Program-made: the position numbers and the translations under genes | The notes under the pieces: model-generated | Database searches by the model: none | The model's input: only the letters and a program-made list of their open reading frames with translations | What the model was told of the DNA's origin: nothing | Part shown: positions 6,594 through 14,744 of the stretch, piece after piece | How the letters are laid out: each line of letters starts with the position of its first letter | Numbering within the stretch: the first letter of the stretch is position 1 | Assembly (NCBI GenBank): GCA_937875605.1 | Contig: CALLXZ010000266.1 | Location: forward strand, 1-15,190 | Direction of reading: 5' to 3' | Length of the DNA stretch: 15,190 bases | DNA from: an uncultured Moheibacter sp. | Lineage (GTDB): Bacteria; Bacteroidota; Bacteroidia; Flavobacteriales; Weeksellaceae

Positions 6594-7133
6594 ATGAGTA
6601 GATTATCGTTAGGAATGATGTTGTTTCTTTTTAGTTCTTTCGTTATTTCACAGGAAATAAAATTTGTTTCGGGATCTTCCCTTACGGAATCTCAAGTTAA
6701 TGAAGTTTTGGAATTTCATAATCAAACAAGGGCAGAGGTAGGAGTGAAGCCGATGGAATGGTCAGAAGAATTGGCAACTTTTGCACAAGAATGGGCAGAT
6801 CGACTGGCTTTTTCAAAAGGTTGTCGTATGGAACACCGACCCGTTAGTGGAAAGTGGGAAGGTAAATATGGCGAAAATTTATATTGGAGTTCGGGTTATA
6901 AAATTTCTGAAGCGCCTCTTTTAGCAAGTAAAGTTTGGGCGGATGAAAAAAAGGATTTTAAAAATAAACCCATTAATCAGCGAAATTTAACAGCCACAGG
7001 TCATTATACTCAAATGGTCTGGCATAATACAACTCAAATGGGGATGGGAATGACAGTTTGTAAAAATGGAGATGTAATTGTGGCGGCAAATTATAATCCG
7101 CCGGGAAATTATTTGGGAGAGAGGGCTTATTGA
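6594..7133 (+). CDS. Secreted CAP-domain (SCP/PR-1) protein
   Basis: This 179-residue exported protein has a signal peptide (1-19, ending VISQ) followed by a single CAP domain. The conserved elements are the helix VNEVLEFHNQTRAEVGV (35-51) with His42, MEHRP (79-83), YGENLYW (92-98) with Glu94, and GHYTQMVW (136-143) with His137. The C-terminal strand is VIVAANYNPPGNY (161-173). His42, Glu94 and His137 are members of the usual CAP cavity, and Cys78 and Cys156 could pair. CAP proteins bind sterols, lipids or peptides in eukaryotes; the role of bacterial single-domain members is mostly unknown. The ATG at 6594 starts the signal peptide; an overlapping ATG at 6590 is out of frame and stops at once. 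It may be co-transcribed with the MBL gene, and it converges on the EamA gene, 12 bases away. Confidence 0.92.
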   Translation: MSRLSLGMMLFLFSSFVISQEIKFVSGSSLTESQVNEVLEFHNQTRAEVGVKPMEWSEELATFAQEWADRLAFSKGCRMEHRPVSGKWEGKYGENLYWSSGYKISEAPLLASKVWADEKKDFKNKPINQRNLTATGHYTQMVWHNTTQMGMGMTVCKNGDVIVAANYNPPGNYLGERAY

Positions 7134-7145
7134 TTATTAAATGAT

Positions 7146-8039
7146 CTAATTTCTCTTTCCCAATCTTTCTTTCTTCAATTCTGCTCTGCTTTTCATGACT
7201 GAATTCACTACAATTGCCAAAACCATAATAGCAGTTGCAATGTAAAATAGCGGTGTCATTTTCTCAGATTCGCCAAAAATAAGATAAGCGAGTATGATTC
7301 CGTAAACGGGTTCCAGATTGACATTTAGCAATATCGTAAACGGGCTGAAATATTTCATCAAACTGACGGATTCGATCATAGGATAAGCCGTAAATAAACT
7401 TCCTAAAAGAATCAATAACCCCAAATCTTTCCAGCTAACTTCCAGCAACGAACCAAATCCATCAAAAAAGGGTAGAAAAAGACACACAATCAGCCAGCCA
7501 CCGATCATTTCAAAAAACATGATTTTCTGAGCCGGAAATTTTGTATGAATTTTTCCATTTAAAACAGAAAAAAGTGCCGATAAAAAACTACAGATAATTC
7601 CCAATACGATTCCTAACCAATAATCCGGACTTGCATTGTAAATCAATAAAATACAACCGGAAACCACAACGGCTAAAATGATTTCGGAAAGAATAATTTT
7701 CCTTTTGAAAAAGAGAGGTTCAAGAAGTGCTGAAAACAGCGCACCCGTGGAAAGGGTACTGAGCGCGACAGCAACATTGGATACTTTGATCGCACCAAAA
7801 AACGCCATCCAGTGTAGTCCGATGACTACCCCAATTCCTAATAAAATTATCAGATCTTTCGAACTAAGATTTAAATTGATTTTACGAATTCTCAATATAA
7901 AATAAAGAACGATAGCAGCAACCAAAACCCGAAACCAAACCAAAGGAACGGCTTCGACTTCGATGAGTTTTCCCAAAACACCTGTAAATCCCCAAAGAAG
8001 GACGATAAATTGTAGTCGAAATTGAGCGGCTGAAATCAA
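7146..8039 (-). CDS. EamA/DMT-family transporter (TTG start)
   Basis: This 297-residue inner-membrane protein has about ten helices in two repeats, the arrangement of EamA (drug/metabolite transporter) permeases. Repeat one begins FIVLLWGFTGVLGKLI (11-26) and includes LHWMAFFGAIKVSNVAVA (75-92). Repeat two ends with FTILLNVNLEPVYGIILAYL (234-253) and FGESEKM. The C-terminus is basic and cytoplasmic. The frame has no ATG before the first helix, and upstream it runs only about 13 more codons to a stop. TTG at 8039 is therefore the likely start, giving ten residues before helix one, and a -7 element lies 14 bases ahead of it. The substrate is unknown; relatives export amino acids or other metabolites. 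The family call is secure; the start codon is an inference. Confidence 0.9.
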   Translation of the reverse strand: MISAAQFRLQFIVLLWGFTGVLGKLIEVEAVPLVWFRVLVAAIVLYFILRIRKINLNLSSKDLIILLGIGVVIGLHWMAFFGAIKVSNVAVALSTLSTGALFSALLEPLFFKRKIILSEIILAVVVSGCILLIYNASPDYWLGIVLGIICSFLSALFSVLNGKIHTKFPAQKIMFFEMIGGWLIVCLFLPFFDGFGSLLEVSWKDLGLLILLGSLFTAYPMIESVSLMKYFSPFTILLNVNLEPVYGIILAYLIFGESEKMTPLFYIATAIMVLAIVVNSVMKSRAELKKERLGKRN

Positions 8040-8053
8040 ATTGAAACTTTTCC

Positions 8054-8061
8054 CAAAATTA
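8054..8061 (-). promoter_or_regulatory. -7 element of the EamA gene
   Basis: TAATTTTG on the reverse strand (8061 to 8054) is a perfect TANNTTTG match, 14 bases before the TTG start at 8039. No -33 TTG is visible at the usual distance. It supports transcription from just ahead of this unusual start codon. Confidence 0.5.
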
Positions 8062-8131
8062 GTTTCTTCCTTTTGATTTTAGCTTAAAATCGGATGAATC
8101 TTTTTCGTAATTTTCGACAAAATTTCAAACG

Positions 8132-8989
8132 ATGGATTTCAGTATTTTTATGGAACCCAATGCCTGGATGGCATTATTGACTTTATCTTTTTTGGAAATC
8201 GTTTTAGGAATCGATAACATCGTTTTTATTTCGATTCTTTCTGGAAAATTAAAAGGAAAAGATCAGGCATTAGCCAGAAACGTGGGATTGATACTCGCTA
8301 TGTTTATGCGCATCGGTTTGCTATTTGGGATTTCGTGGCTCATGACACTAACCAAACCCATCGGTTGGCTAACTTTTGATTTACCTTTTCTGAAAGGGGG
8401 AATGACAGGGCAAAGTTTGATCATTCTTCTAGGAGGATTGTTTCTTCTTTATAAAAGTGTGACGGAAATTCATCATAAATTGGAAGTTCAGCAGGAAGAA
8501 GAAAACTCAGCAATCAAAAAAGCCGGAACGACCTTAGTAGCGGTCATCGTGCAAATTTTAGCTGTGGATTTGGTTTTCTCTTTGGACAGCGTTTTGACAG
8601 CGGTAGGAATGGTGACCCCGGCGGATTTCGGGACGATGGAAGCTGCAATGGCAATTATGGTTACAGCCGTGGTTATCGCGGTGATGGTGATGTTGCTTTT
8701 TGCTGGTCCGGTCAGTCGATTTGTGAACAGTAATCCTACGATTCAGATGCTTGCTATGGCATTTTTAATTTTAATTTCGGTTATGTTATTGGCCGAGTCA
8801 GCACATTTGTCAGATTTAGAAATGTTTGGTTCGCACGTAACGGCTATTCCAAAAGGATATATTTATTTCGCAATTTTCTTCTCACTTGGAGTCGAATTTC
8901 TGAATATGCGTCTAAGCAAAAGAAAAAAAACCGTGAAACTGAATAATCCGGAAATGGAGGATAAGGAGGATAATATTTCGGATCTGTAA
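8132..8989 (+). CDS. TerC-family integral membrane protein
   Basis: This 285-residue protein with about seven membrane helices belongs to the TerC family. The two diagnostic acidic motifs are present: FLEIVLGIDNIVFI (20-33) with Glu22, Asp28 and Asn29, and VDLVFSLDSVLTAVGM (145-160) with Asp146 and Asp152. A short charged loop follows helix three (HHKLEVQQEEE, 114-124), and the acidic tail (EMEDKEDN) faces the cytoplasm. TerC proteins are linked to tellurite resistance and to metal-ion handling, and related exporters remove manganese. The substrate here is an inference. No yybP-ykoY-type manganese riboswitch can be fitted in the short leader. A weak -7-like TAATTTTC lies at 8108-8115. The gene is divergent from EamA, and its stop is 13 bases from the convergent LytTR gene. 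Confidence 0.92.
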   Translation: MDFSIFMEPNAWMALLTLSFLEIVLGIDNIVFISILSGKLKGKDQALARNVGLILAMFMRIGLLFGISWLMTLTKPIGWLTFDLPFLKGGMTGQSLIILLGGLFLLYKSVTEIHHKLEVQQEEENSAIKKAGTTLVAVIVQILAVDLVFSLDSVLTAVGMVTPADFGTMEAAMAIMVTAVVIAVMVMLLFAGPVSRFVNSNPTIQMLAMAFLILISVMLLAESAHLSDLEMFGSHVTAIPKGYIYFAIFFSLGVEFLNMRLSKRKKTVKLNNPEMEDKEDNISDL

Positions 8990-9002
8990 AGGTTTCTAAT
9001 CT

Positions 9003-9743
9003 TTAAATCTTCTTAAACAGATTCAGGAATTCTTGTTTTTTATTACGGCTGAGTACGATGGATTTATCATTCATCATGATTAATTCGCCTCCTTCGCCGC
9101 GTATGTATTGTTTGATCGAATTCAAATTGACCAAATTGGATTTGTGGGAACGAAAAAAGAGAGGATTATCTACCAATACTTCCTCAAAATTGGCAAGCGA
9201 TTTACTCACCAGATGTTGTTCGCCGTTATTCATCACAACGTGTGTGTAAGAACCGTCCGCTTCAAAATACATAACATCTTTTATTTTTATGAAAATCAAT
9301 CCTTTATGAGTAGAAAGTGCGAGTGTTTCACTCATTTGATTGATTTTAAATTGATTGAGATGAGAAATTTGTTCGTCTGAAGTAAAAATCTGATCGTTCA
9401 AATATTTATCCAATGCCAAACGAATTTCACTTGGGTCAATTGGTTTTAAAAGATAATCCAAAGCATTTATTTTCAATGCTTTGATAGCATACTGATCATA
9501 AGCTGTTGTAAATACGACTTTAAAATCAATTGTTTCAAATTGTTGTAATAATTCAAATCCGTTCAGACTTGGCATTTCTATATCGAGAAAAAGCAGATCC
9601 GGTTTTTTCTCCAGAATAATTTCCTTTGCAAGTGTACTGTCTTGAATAGTTGCCAAAATTTCAACTTCTTCAAATTTTTTCAACAGATGTTCGAGTGTGA
9701 TGATCGCGTGTTTTTCGTCATCTACGATGATAGCTTTAATCAT
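9003..9743 (-). CDS. LytTR-family response regulator
   Basis: This 246-residue regulator has an N-terminal receiver domain (about 2-115) and a C-terminal LytTR DNA-binding domain (about 143-246). The receiver carries the acidic pair Asp8-Asp9, the phosphoacceptor Asp54 in LFLDIEMP, Thr80 and Lys100 in the LLKP motif, so it should be phosphorylated normally. The LytTR part includes FIKIKDVMYFEADGSYTHV (151-169), LFFRSHKSNLVNL (190-202) and KQYIRGEGGE. Its start overlaps the end of the kinase gene by 8 bp, so the two are co-transcribed and the kinase is its evident partner. It would bind promoter DNA as a dimer; the target genes cannot be told from the window. It ends 13 bases from the convergent terC gene. 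Confidence 0.95.
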   Translation of the reverse strand: MIKAIIVDDEKHAIITLEHLLKKFEEVEILATIQDSTLAKEIILEKKPDLLFLDIEMPSLNGFELLQQFETIDFKVVFTTAYDQYAIKALKINALDYLLKPIDPSEIRLALDKYLNDQIFTSDEQISHLNQFKINQMSETLALSTHKGLIFIKIKDVMYFEADGSYTHVVMNNGEQHLVSKSLANFEEVLVDNPLFFRSHKSNLVNLNSIKQYIRGEGGELIMMNDKSIVLSRNKKQEFLNLFKKI

Positions 9744-12699
9744 GGTCTTTCAGTTTTAGCGTTATGATAATTTGTGTTCCGGTAGCATTTCCTGATTCGT
9801 CGTATAAATCATGGATTACAAATCCATTTTCCTGATTCAGAGTTTTAATTCGGTCGATGGTGATATCTATTCCATAAGATTTATGTTGAGTTTCCTGTTT
9901 TTTTAATTTCTGACTGGCTTCACGTCCTATTCCGTTGTCTTCTATGTAGATACATAATATATCCTCTTGAGGTTGCTTGACTCTTATTTCCAACATTCCT
10001 CTTTCATTCATATTTCGGAGTCCATGCCAAATGGCATTTTCAGCAAACGGCTGGATGATGAGCGGAGGAACCTGAAGGTCGAATTCGTCTACTTCATCCT
10101 CTATTTTAAAAATATAATCAAACGAATGTTCCAATCGTGCAGATTCCAGTTCCAGATAGAGTTTGAGCGTATCCAATTCATTTTTCAAAGAAATTTGTTC
10201 TTTTTTAGAATTCTCTAAAATACTCCGCATTAATTTGGAAAAAGTAGTCAGATAACTGCTTGCGTCTTCGGTTTTATTTTGGACGATATAACTATTAATT
10301 GAATTCAATGTATTGAACAAAAAGTGCGGATTCATCTGTGAACGAAGAGTTTTCATCTCCGCTTCTTTTATCTTTCGAAGATAATTTTGTTCTTTTTGAC
10401 GACGGTTCCAGAAATAACGATTTACAAGCAAAGTCAGACCTACAAATACCAAAAATAAAAGAATGTAGAACGGATAAGATTTAGTAAACGGAGGTTTGGC
10501 ATGGATATCTAATTGAAGAGTTTTGGATTGTGCATTTCCTAAATTATCCAAAGCCTGAATCAAAACCGAATAATCACCGGGTTGTAAATAATTCAATGAT
10601 AATTCCGCTTTATTACCCAAATTGTGCCAAGTATTTTCATCCGAAAAACGATACCGGAAACGCACCTTTTCAGTAGGCAAAAAAGATAGGTCGCTGAATT
10701 GAATCGTAATATCCCGTTCGTCTTTTGAAAGTTCGATCAAATGATCCGTAAACGATCTTGGTATATCATTGACTAAAATTTGAGAAATTTCCAAACGATT
10801 TTTCAGGGAAGTTTTCAATGCTTTTTCTTTGTCAATCAACACCAAACCTCCCTCTGTTCCGATAGCAATTTTTCGATTGTTTAAGTCTAAAAACGAATGG
10901 ATTAAATAATTGGAAGGCAGTCCATCCATCGTATTTAAACGAACGACTCTATCCAACTTTGTACGGTAAATATGAAGTCCTTCTGTCGTAGCAAAATATA
11001 CATTTCCTCTTGAATCTTCTGCAATTCCTCTTATACTTGAATCAATGATGTCGTGCGTGTTCATATTGACCCGTTTCAGAATTTTGCCGTTAGAATCCGT
11101 TTGGTTCCATCCGCCATAAGCCGAAAAATACATCGTTTCATCTTTTCCCAATCCAATTGCCGTATAATAATCACCTACAAATAGTCCTCTGTCTGGATTT
11201 ATTTTTTTATTGGAAATATCAGTGAAAGTTTGATTTTCAGTATTGAAATACGTGATTCCAAAACTCTTAGGCATCCATCCTACCAGCCAAATCCGGTTTT
11301 TAGCATCCACTTTTATATCCTGCCATTTGTTATCTGACCAAAATTCCGGAGGATTGGCAAAAGGAGTTTGAATTTTTTGCAATCCGGGCCAAGTATAACG
11401 CGCAATCGGATGCGAAGCTAAAACTACCCAAAGTTCATTTTGTAGTGTGATAATGGTTTTAACGATTTCGCTCTGGATTTCCAATCCGGAAAGATTCATC
11501 TTTACGAAATTTCCTGCTTCTTGTTTGAAAATTCCATTCTGAGTTGATAAAAATAAATTTCCTTTGGAATAACTAATTCCATATGGATAATGCGATCCGG
11601 TTTCAAATACCTTTTGGGATGAATTTCCATCGTATTTCCATATTTCACCTGCAGAATTCAACGTCCAGATTTGATTCTTTTCATCTTCTGCGATGGATTT
11701 AGTAACGGCGTTCGAGTTGTACAAATTCAAAATTTCAAAAGCTGGATTTTCAGGTTGTAATTTTATCAATCCTTGCGTGGTTGACAACCAAATATTTCCG
11801 GTAATCTCATCATAATGAATATGTTGAATTCTTTCCGAATTCGTTTGAAATAGTAATCGATAACCTTTTGAAGAAGAATGATAAACAGAATTGTAGGTCA
11901 ATAATAAAATTCCGGATGAATTTTTCACCATTCCGATTACAACTTGGTTTTCGGGTAATGATTTTTGTTTTTTAAATGATTCAGTTAACGGATTGAATTC
12001 AAATATTTCTCCTTCAGCAGTGGAAAGCCGAATAGTTCCATTTTGTAATTGTAAAGCAAATTGATAATTTTTCTTACTAAATTCCTGATTGGCTAAGGGT
12101 TGAATCTGATCATTTTTCGAATTCCATTTCCAAATTCCTTTGGGTGAAAAAATCCAGATTTCGTCCTTTGAAGTTTGAAGAATAGAGATGTGAGGGAAAA
12201 TAACTTTGTTTCCGGGATGAATGCGAAATGATTTGACTTTTTTTGTGATGGGATTGAAATATTTCACGTTTTCAAAGTCGGTGGACCAAATATTTTTTTG
12301 TTGGTCGATGAAAATATTTTCAAAATGATCGTTGTTAGGATCACTGTCGGTTTGAATAGTAGGAACCAATACTTTTGGAAGCGATTGAAAAGCATTTAAT
12401 TCTATCAATCCTTTCATATTGGAAGTATAAATTTTATTATTTTTAAGAAATAAGGCTGGGGAAGTGAAACTGACAGAATCATGGTGAATAAACCGATAAC
12501 CGTCAAATAAAGTCAGTCCACGATTTGTGATAAGTAAAAGCTGACCGTTTTCTGAAACGGCAGACCGATAGATATTTTGTGTATTTAGTCCTTCTTTTAA
12601 ACCGTAATGGGTGGTCGAATAATGGTGATCTTGAGCTTGGAGAGTCAAAATCCTTCCCAATAGAAATCCCAAAATCATCCAAACCTTAAACAAGTGCAT
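9736..12699 (-). CDS. Propeller-type LytS-like sensor histidine kinase
   Basis: This 987-residue membrane sensor has a signal peptide (1-23, ending LQAQ) and a long extracytoplasmic part (24-660) with Reg_prop-like beta-propeller repeats, such as NIWLSTTQGLIKL (302-314), RIWLVGWMPKS (469-479) and NVYFATTEGLHIY (566-578). A Y_Y_Y domain follows (about 663-733), then one membrane helix (about 744-762) and a coiled linker. The LytS/YehU-type kinase core has His792 in QMNPHFLFNTLNS, Asn888 in ENAIWHGL and DNGIG (921-925). It presumably senses a periplasmic ligand and phosphorylates the LytTR regulator that overlaps its 3' end. I chose ATG 12699, because a TTG six bases upstream is weaker and a -7 element fits. 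There is no DNA-binding domain fused to it, unlike Bacteroides hybrid sensors. The ligand is unknown, and no transport or polysaccharide genes adjoin it. Confidence 0.94.
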   Translation of the reverse strand: MHLFKVWMILGFLLGRILTLQAQDHHYSTTHYGLKEGLNTQNIYRSAVSENGQLLLITNRGLTLFDGYRFIHHDSVSFTSPALFLKNNKIYTSNMKGLIELNAFQSLPKVLVPTIQTDSDPNNDHFENIFIDQQKNIWSTDFENVKYFNPITKKVKSFRIHPGNKVIFPHISILQTSKDEIWIFSPKGIWKWNSKNDQIQPLANQEFSKKNYQFALQLQNGTIRLSTAEGEIFEFNPLTESFKKQKSLPENQVVIGMVKNSSGILLLTYNSVYHSSSKGYRLLFQTNSERIQHIHYDEITGNIWLSTTQGLIKLQPENPAFEILNLYNSNAVTKSIAEDEKNQIWTLNSAGEIWKYDGNSSQKVFETGSHYPYGISYSKGNLFLSTQNGIFKQEAGNFVKMNLSGLEIQSEIVKTIITLQNELWVVLASHPIARYTWPGLQKIQTPFANPPEFWSDNKWQDIKVDAKNRIWLVGWMPKSFGITYFNTENQTFTDISNKKINPDRGLFVGDYYTAIGLGKDETMYFSAYGGWNQTDSNGKILKRVNMNTHDIIDSSIRGIAEDSRGNVYFATTEGLHIYRTKLDRVVRLNTMDGLPSNYLIHSFLDLNNRKIAIGTEGGLVLIDKEKALKTSLKNRLEISQILVNDIPRSFTDHLIELSKDERDITIQFSDLSFLPTEKVRFRYRFSDENTWHNLGNKAELSLNYLQPGDYSVLIQALDNLGNAQSKTLQLDIHAKPPFTKSYPFYILLFLVFVGLTLLVNRYFWNRRQKEQNYLRKIKEAEMKTLRSQMNPHFLFNTLNSINSYIVQNKTEDASSYLTTFSKLMRSILENSKKEQISLKNELDTLKLYLELESARLEHSFDYIFKIEDEVDEFDLQVPPLIIQPFAENAIWHGLRNMNERGMLEIRVKQPQEDILCIYIEDNGIGREASQKLKKQETQHKSYGIDITIDRIKTLNQENGFVIHDLYDESGNATGTQIIITLKLKDHD

Positions 12700-12716
12700 A
12701 CCCAATTCTTATACTA

Positions 12717-12724
12717 CAAATCTA
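12717..12724 (-). promoter_or_regulatory. -7 element of the kinase-regulator operon
   Basis: TAGATTTG on the reverse strand (12724 to 12717) matches TANNTTTG exactly and lies 17 bases before ATG 12699. No clear -33 TTG is found upstream. The space between this element and the ilvE terminator (12725-12788) shows nothing else I can name. Confidence 0.55.
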
Positions 12725-12788
12725 AAGAAGTAAGTTAAGGATTTTTCCCTGATTTTGTGAAATGTGGATTTTAATTTACATATGACAG

Positions 12789-12815
12789 AAAAAAGCCGGA
12801 TTTTATCCGGCTTTT
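12789..12815 (-). terminator. Intrinsic terminator after ilvE
   Basis: AAAAGCCGGAT (12791-12801) pairs perfectly with ATCCGGCTTTT (12805-12815), an 11-base-pair stem with a 3-base loop. Read leftward, it is 24 bases past the ilvE stop and ends in six T residues (12794 to 12789). It separates ilvE from the downstream kinase operon on the same strand. Confidence 0.88.
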
Positions 12816-12838
12816 GTAATATTATGTTTAAAAAAAAG

Positions 12839-13909
12839 TTAAGCTTCCACTAACTTTTCTTCCACTTTCATTCTCCAACCATACGGATCATCGGAAATTC
12901 CCATTTGGATATCCACTAATTTTTTCTTAAGTGTTTTCCCATACGAATCTTCAATAGGCAAATCGGGTAATTCCAAACGTTCATCACCATATCCAACGGC
13001 AACGTAATTGTTTACTACAACCGCTGTCCCTACCCCGAAAACTTCTTTTAATTCACCGCTTTTATGTGCATTATACACTTCTTCAACAGTAATTTTCCGA
13101 ACTTCAACATCCCAACCTTGAGCTTTTGCTAATTCTAACATACTGTCACGGGTCACACCATTTAGAATTCGTTCAGAAGTAGGCGCTGTCAATAATTTAT
13201 CTCCGATCCGAACCATTACATTCATCGTTCCGGCTTCTTCTATTAAAGTATGTGTTGCATCATCAGTCCAAATTACCTGATCATAACCTTCTTCCCTTGC
13301 CATATGTGTTGGATAGAAAGAACCGGCATAATTTCCGGCAGCTTTTGCATATCCCACTCCACCGTTAGCAGCGCGGCTATATCGGTCGGCAACTTTCACA
13401 GAAAGAGGTTTGTTATAATAATTCGGGGCAACTGCCGTCAGAATCACAAAAAGATATTCGTTAGACGAACGAGCAGTGATGGCCTCTTCAGTAGCGAACA
13501 TCACAGGACGCAAATAAAGAGACATTCCGTAAGTGTCAGGAACCCATTGTCTATCCAGATCTACTAAATTTTTCAAACCTTCTATAAATATTTCTTCCGG
13601 TATTTCCGGCATATCCAAACGCTGAGCTGATTTGTTCAATCGCTCAAAGTTTTTTTCAGGTCTGAAAAGAAATACATCTCCATCAGCGCCCTTATAAGCC
13701 TTCATTCCTTCAAAAATTCCTTGTCCGTAGTGAGCTACAGACATAGCAGGAGTAAATTCAAGTTTTCCGTAAGGTTTTATGGTTGGTTCGTCCCATTTAC
13801 CATCTTTGTACGAACAAATCAACATGTGGTCAGAAAATGCAGTTCCAAATGTTTGAATATTAAATACTTCAGGGGTAAATCTTGACTCTTTGATTTTTTC
13901 AATGATCAT
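12839..13909 (-). CDS. ilvE: Branched-chain amino acid aminotransferase
   Basis: This 356-residue PLP enzyme of fold type IV transfers the amino group between glutamate and the branched-chain 2-oxo acids, the last step of Val, Leu and Ile synthesis and the first of their breakdown. Motifs include AHYGQGIFEGMKAY (59-72), YLRPVMFATE (132-141), the PLP-binding Lys189 in AKAAGNYAGSF, TLIEEAGTMNVMV (221-233) and the phosphate-contacting NGVTRDSM (250-257). Length and motif order match the longer, eukaryote-like BCAT group II. It starts at the ATG at 13909 behind a clear -7 element and ends just before a terminator, so it looks monocistronic. It is divergent from mnmD, an arrangement I recall from other flavobacteria. 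The identification is secure. Confidence 0.96.
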   Translation of the reverse strand: MIIEKIKESRFTPEVFNIQTFGTAFSDHMLICSYKDGKWDEPTIKPYGKLEFTPAMSVAHYGQGIFEGMKAYKGADGDVFLFRPEKNFERLNKSAQRLDMPEIPEEIFIEGLKNLVDLDRQWVPDTYGMSLYLRPVMFATEEAITARSSNEYLFVILTAVAPNYYNKPLSVKVADRYSRAANGGVGYAKAAGNYAGSFYPTHMAREEGYDQVIWTDDATHTLIEEAGTMNVMVRIGDKLLTAPTSERILNGVTRDSMLELAKAQGWDVEVRKITVEEVYNAHKSGELKEVFGVGTAVVVNNYVAVGYGDERLELPDLPIEDSYGKTLKKKLVDIQMGISDDPYGWRMKVEEKLVEA

Positions 13910-13943
13910 AAGCTCAATTTTTTCGTTTGTTTTTAGCGTTCAG

Positions 13944-13951
13944 CAAATTTA
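13944..13951 (-). promoter_or_regulatory. -7 element of ilvE
   Basis: TAAATTTG on the reverse strand (13951 to 13944) is a perfect TANNTTTG match, 34 bases before the ilvE ATG. The sequence ahead is very AT-rich and no exact TTG -33 is seen. No attenuator or T-box can be fitted in the roughly 30-base leader. Confidence 0.55.
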
Positions 13952-13997
13952 ATTATAATAATTCTAAATGAACATGAAATCAAATTTTAATTATTTA

Positions 13998-14005
13998 TAC
14001 TTTTG
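13998..14005 (+). promoter_or_regulatory. -7 element directly before mnmD
   Basis: TACTTTTG is a perfect TANNTTTG match that ends only three bases before the mnmD ATG at 14009. If it is used, the transcript would begin at or beside the start codon, which would make it leaderless. No -33 TTG is evident, so it could also be chance in AT-rich DNA. Confidence 0.4.
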
Positions 14006-14008
14006 AAA

Positions 14009-14704
14009 ATGCTTTCCAGAAAAATCATTCCAACGGAAGACGGTTCTTCCACAATTTTTATTCCCGAATGGAATGAATCTTACCACTCCCGACACGGCGC
14101 CATTCAAGAAGCCTATCATGTTTTCATTCAAAACGGATTGAATTTACTCTCAACTAAAAATGAAATTTCCATTTTGGAAATCGGTTTTGGAACGGGCTTA
14201 AATTCTTTGATTACGCTATTGGAAACTGTGGGTAAAAAACAAAGTATTCAATATACCGGAATTGAAAAATATCCCGTTAATTCGGACGAATTTTCTCTTT
14301 TGAATTATCCGGAATCCCTGAAAGAATTCAATCCAAAAGTAAAATTTGAAGTGCCTGAAGTTCAGTATTTTTATAATGAATTAATGAAAGCTGAATGGAA
14401 TAATTTTATAGAAATCAACCCCAATTTTAAACTGCAAAAAATCCAAGCCGACTTTTTAGAATTCAATTATTATGAAAATACATTTGATTTGGTTTATTTT
14501 GATGCATTTGGGGCAAGAGTTCAACCGGAGCTTTGGACGGAAGAATTGTTTGGGAAAATTTACAAGTCTATGAAAAAAGATGCTGTTTTCACAACTTACT
14601 CGGCAAAAGGAAGCGTGAGAAGAGCATTAATCAAAGTAGGATTTACAGTAGAAAAGGTACCCGGACCGCCCGGAAAAAGAGAAATGTTAGTTGCTAAAAA
14701 ATAA
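14009..14704 (+). CDS. mnmD: tRNA 5-methylaminomethyl-2-thiouridine(34) methyltransferase
   Basis: MnmD uses S-adenosylmethionine to methylate the aminomethyl group on wobble uridine 34 of several tRNAs, the last step towards mnm5s2U. The 231 residues correspond to the methyltransferase half of MnmC, here free-standing without the FAD oxidase half. Visible are YHSRHGAIQEAYHVFI (25-40), the SAM loop ILEIGFGTGLNS (55-66), the acidic residue in YTGIEKYP (82-89), YFDAFGARVQPELWTEELF (163-181) and the C-terminal GPPGKREM motif. I chose ATG 14009. An in-frame TTG at 14003 lies inside the -7 element and adds only two residues. The gene is divergent from ilvE, and the NUDIX gene follows after 40 bases. 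The identification is secure. Confidence 0.94.
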   Translation: MLSRKIIPTEDGSSTIFIPEWNESYHSRHGAIQEAYHVFIQNGLNLLSTKNEISILEIGFGTGLNSLITLLETVGKKQSIQYTGIEKYPVNSDEFSLLNYPESLKEFNPKVKFEVPEVQYFYNELMKAEWNNFIEINPNFKLQKIQADFLEFNYYENTFDLVYFDAFGARVQPELWTEELFGKIYKSMKKDAVFTTYSAKGSVRRALIKVGFTVEKVPGPPGKREMLVAKK

Positions 14705-14714
14705 TTCCGAACAC

Positions 14715-14744
14715 CGAAATTCGAATTTCGAAAAACGATAAGAA
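14715..14744 (+). repeat. Dispersed TTCGAA-centred intergenic repeat, copy 2
   Basis: The 30 bases before the NUDIX start codon match 25 of 30 bases at 2596-2625, in the same position relative to ATG. This copy begins with a perfect 16-base palindrome, CGAAATTCGAATTTCG (14715-14730), which could form a hairpin or bind a dimeric protein. It fills most of the gap between mnmD and the NUDIX gene. Confidence 0.6.

Noticed and set aside
8040..8131. Manganese riboswitch (yybP-ykoY type) ahead of terC
   Set aside because: The gap is only 92 bases, is shared with a divergent gene, and shows none of the GC-rich helices of that riboswitch.
9058..9380. Rightward open frames across the LytTR gene
   Set aside because: They are antisense to conserved LytTR domain codons, with no promoter or start context.
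12700..12705. TTG start extending the sensor kinase by two residues
   Set aside because: The ATG at 12699 already starts a normal signal peptide and lies at a suitable distance from the -7 element.
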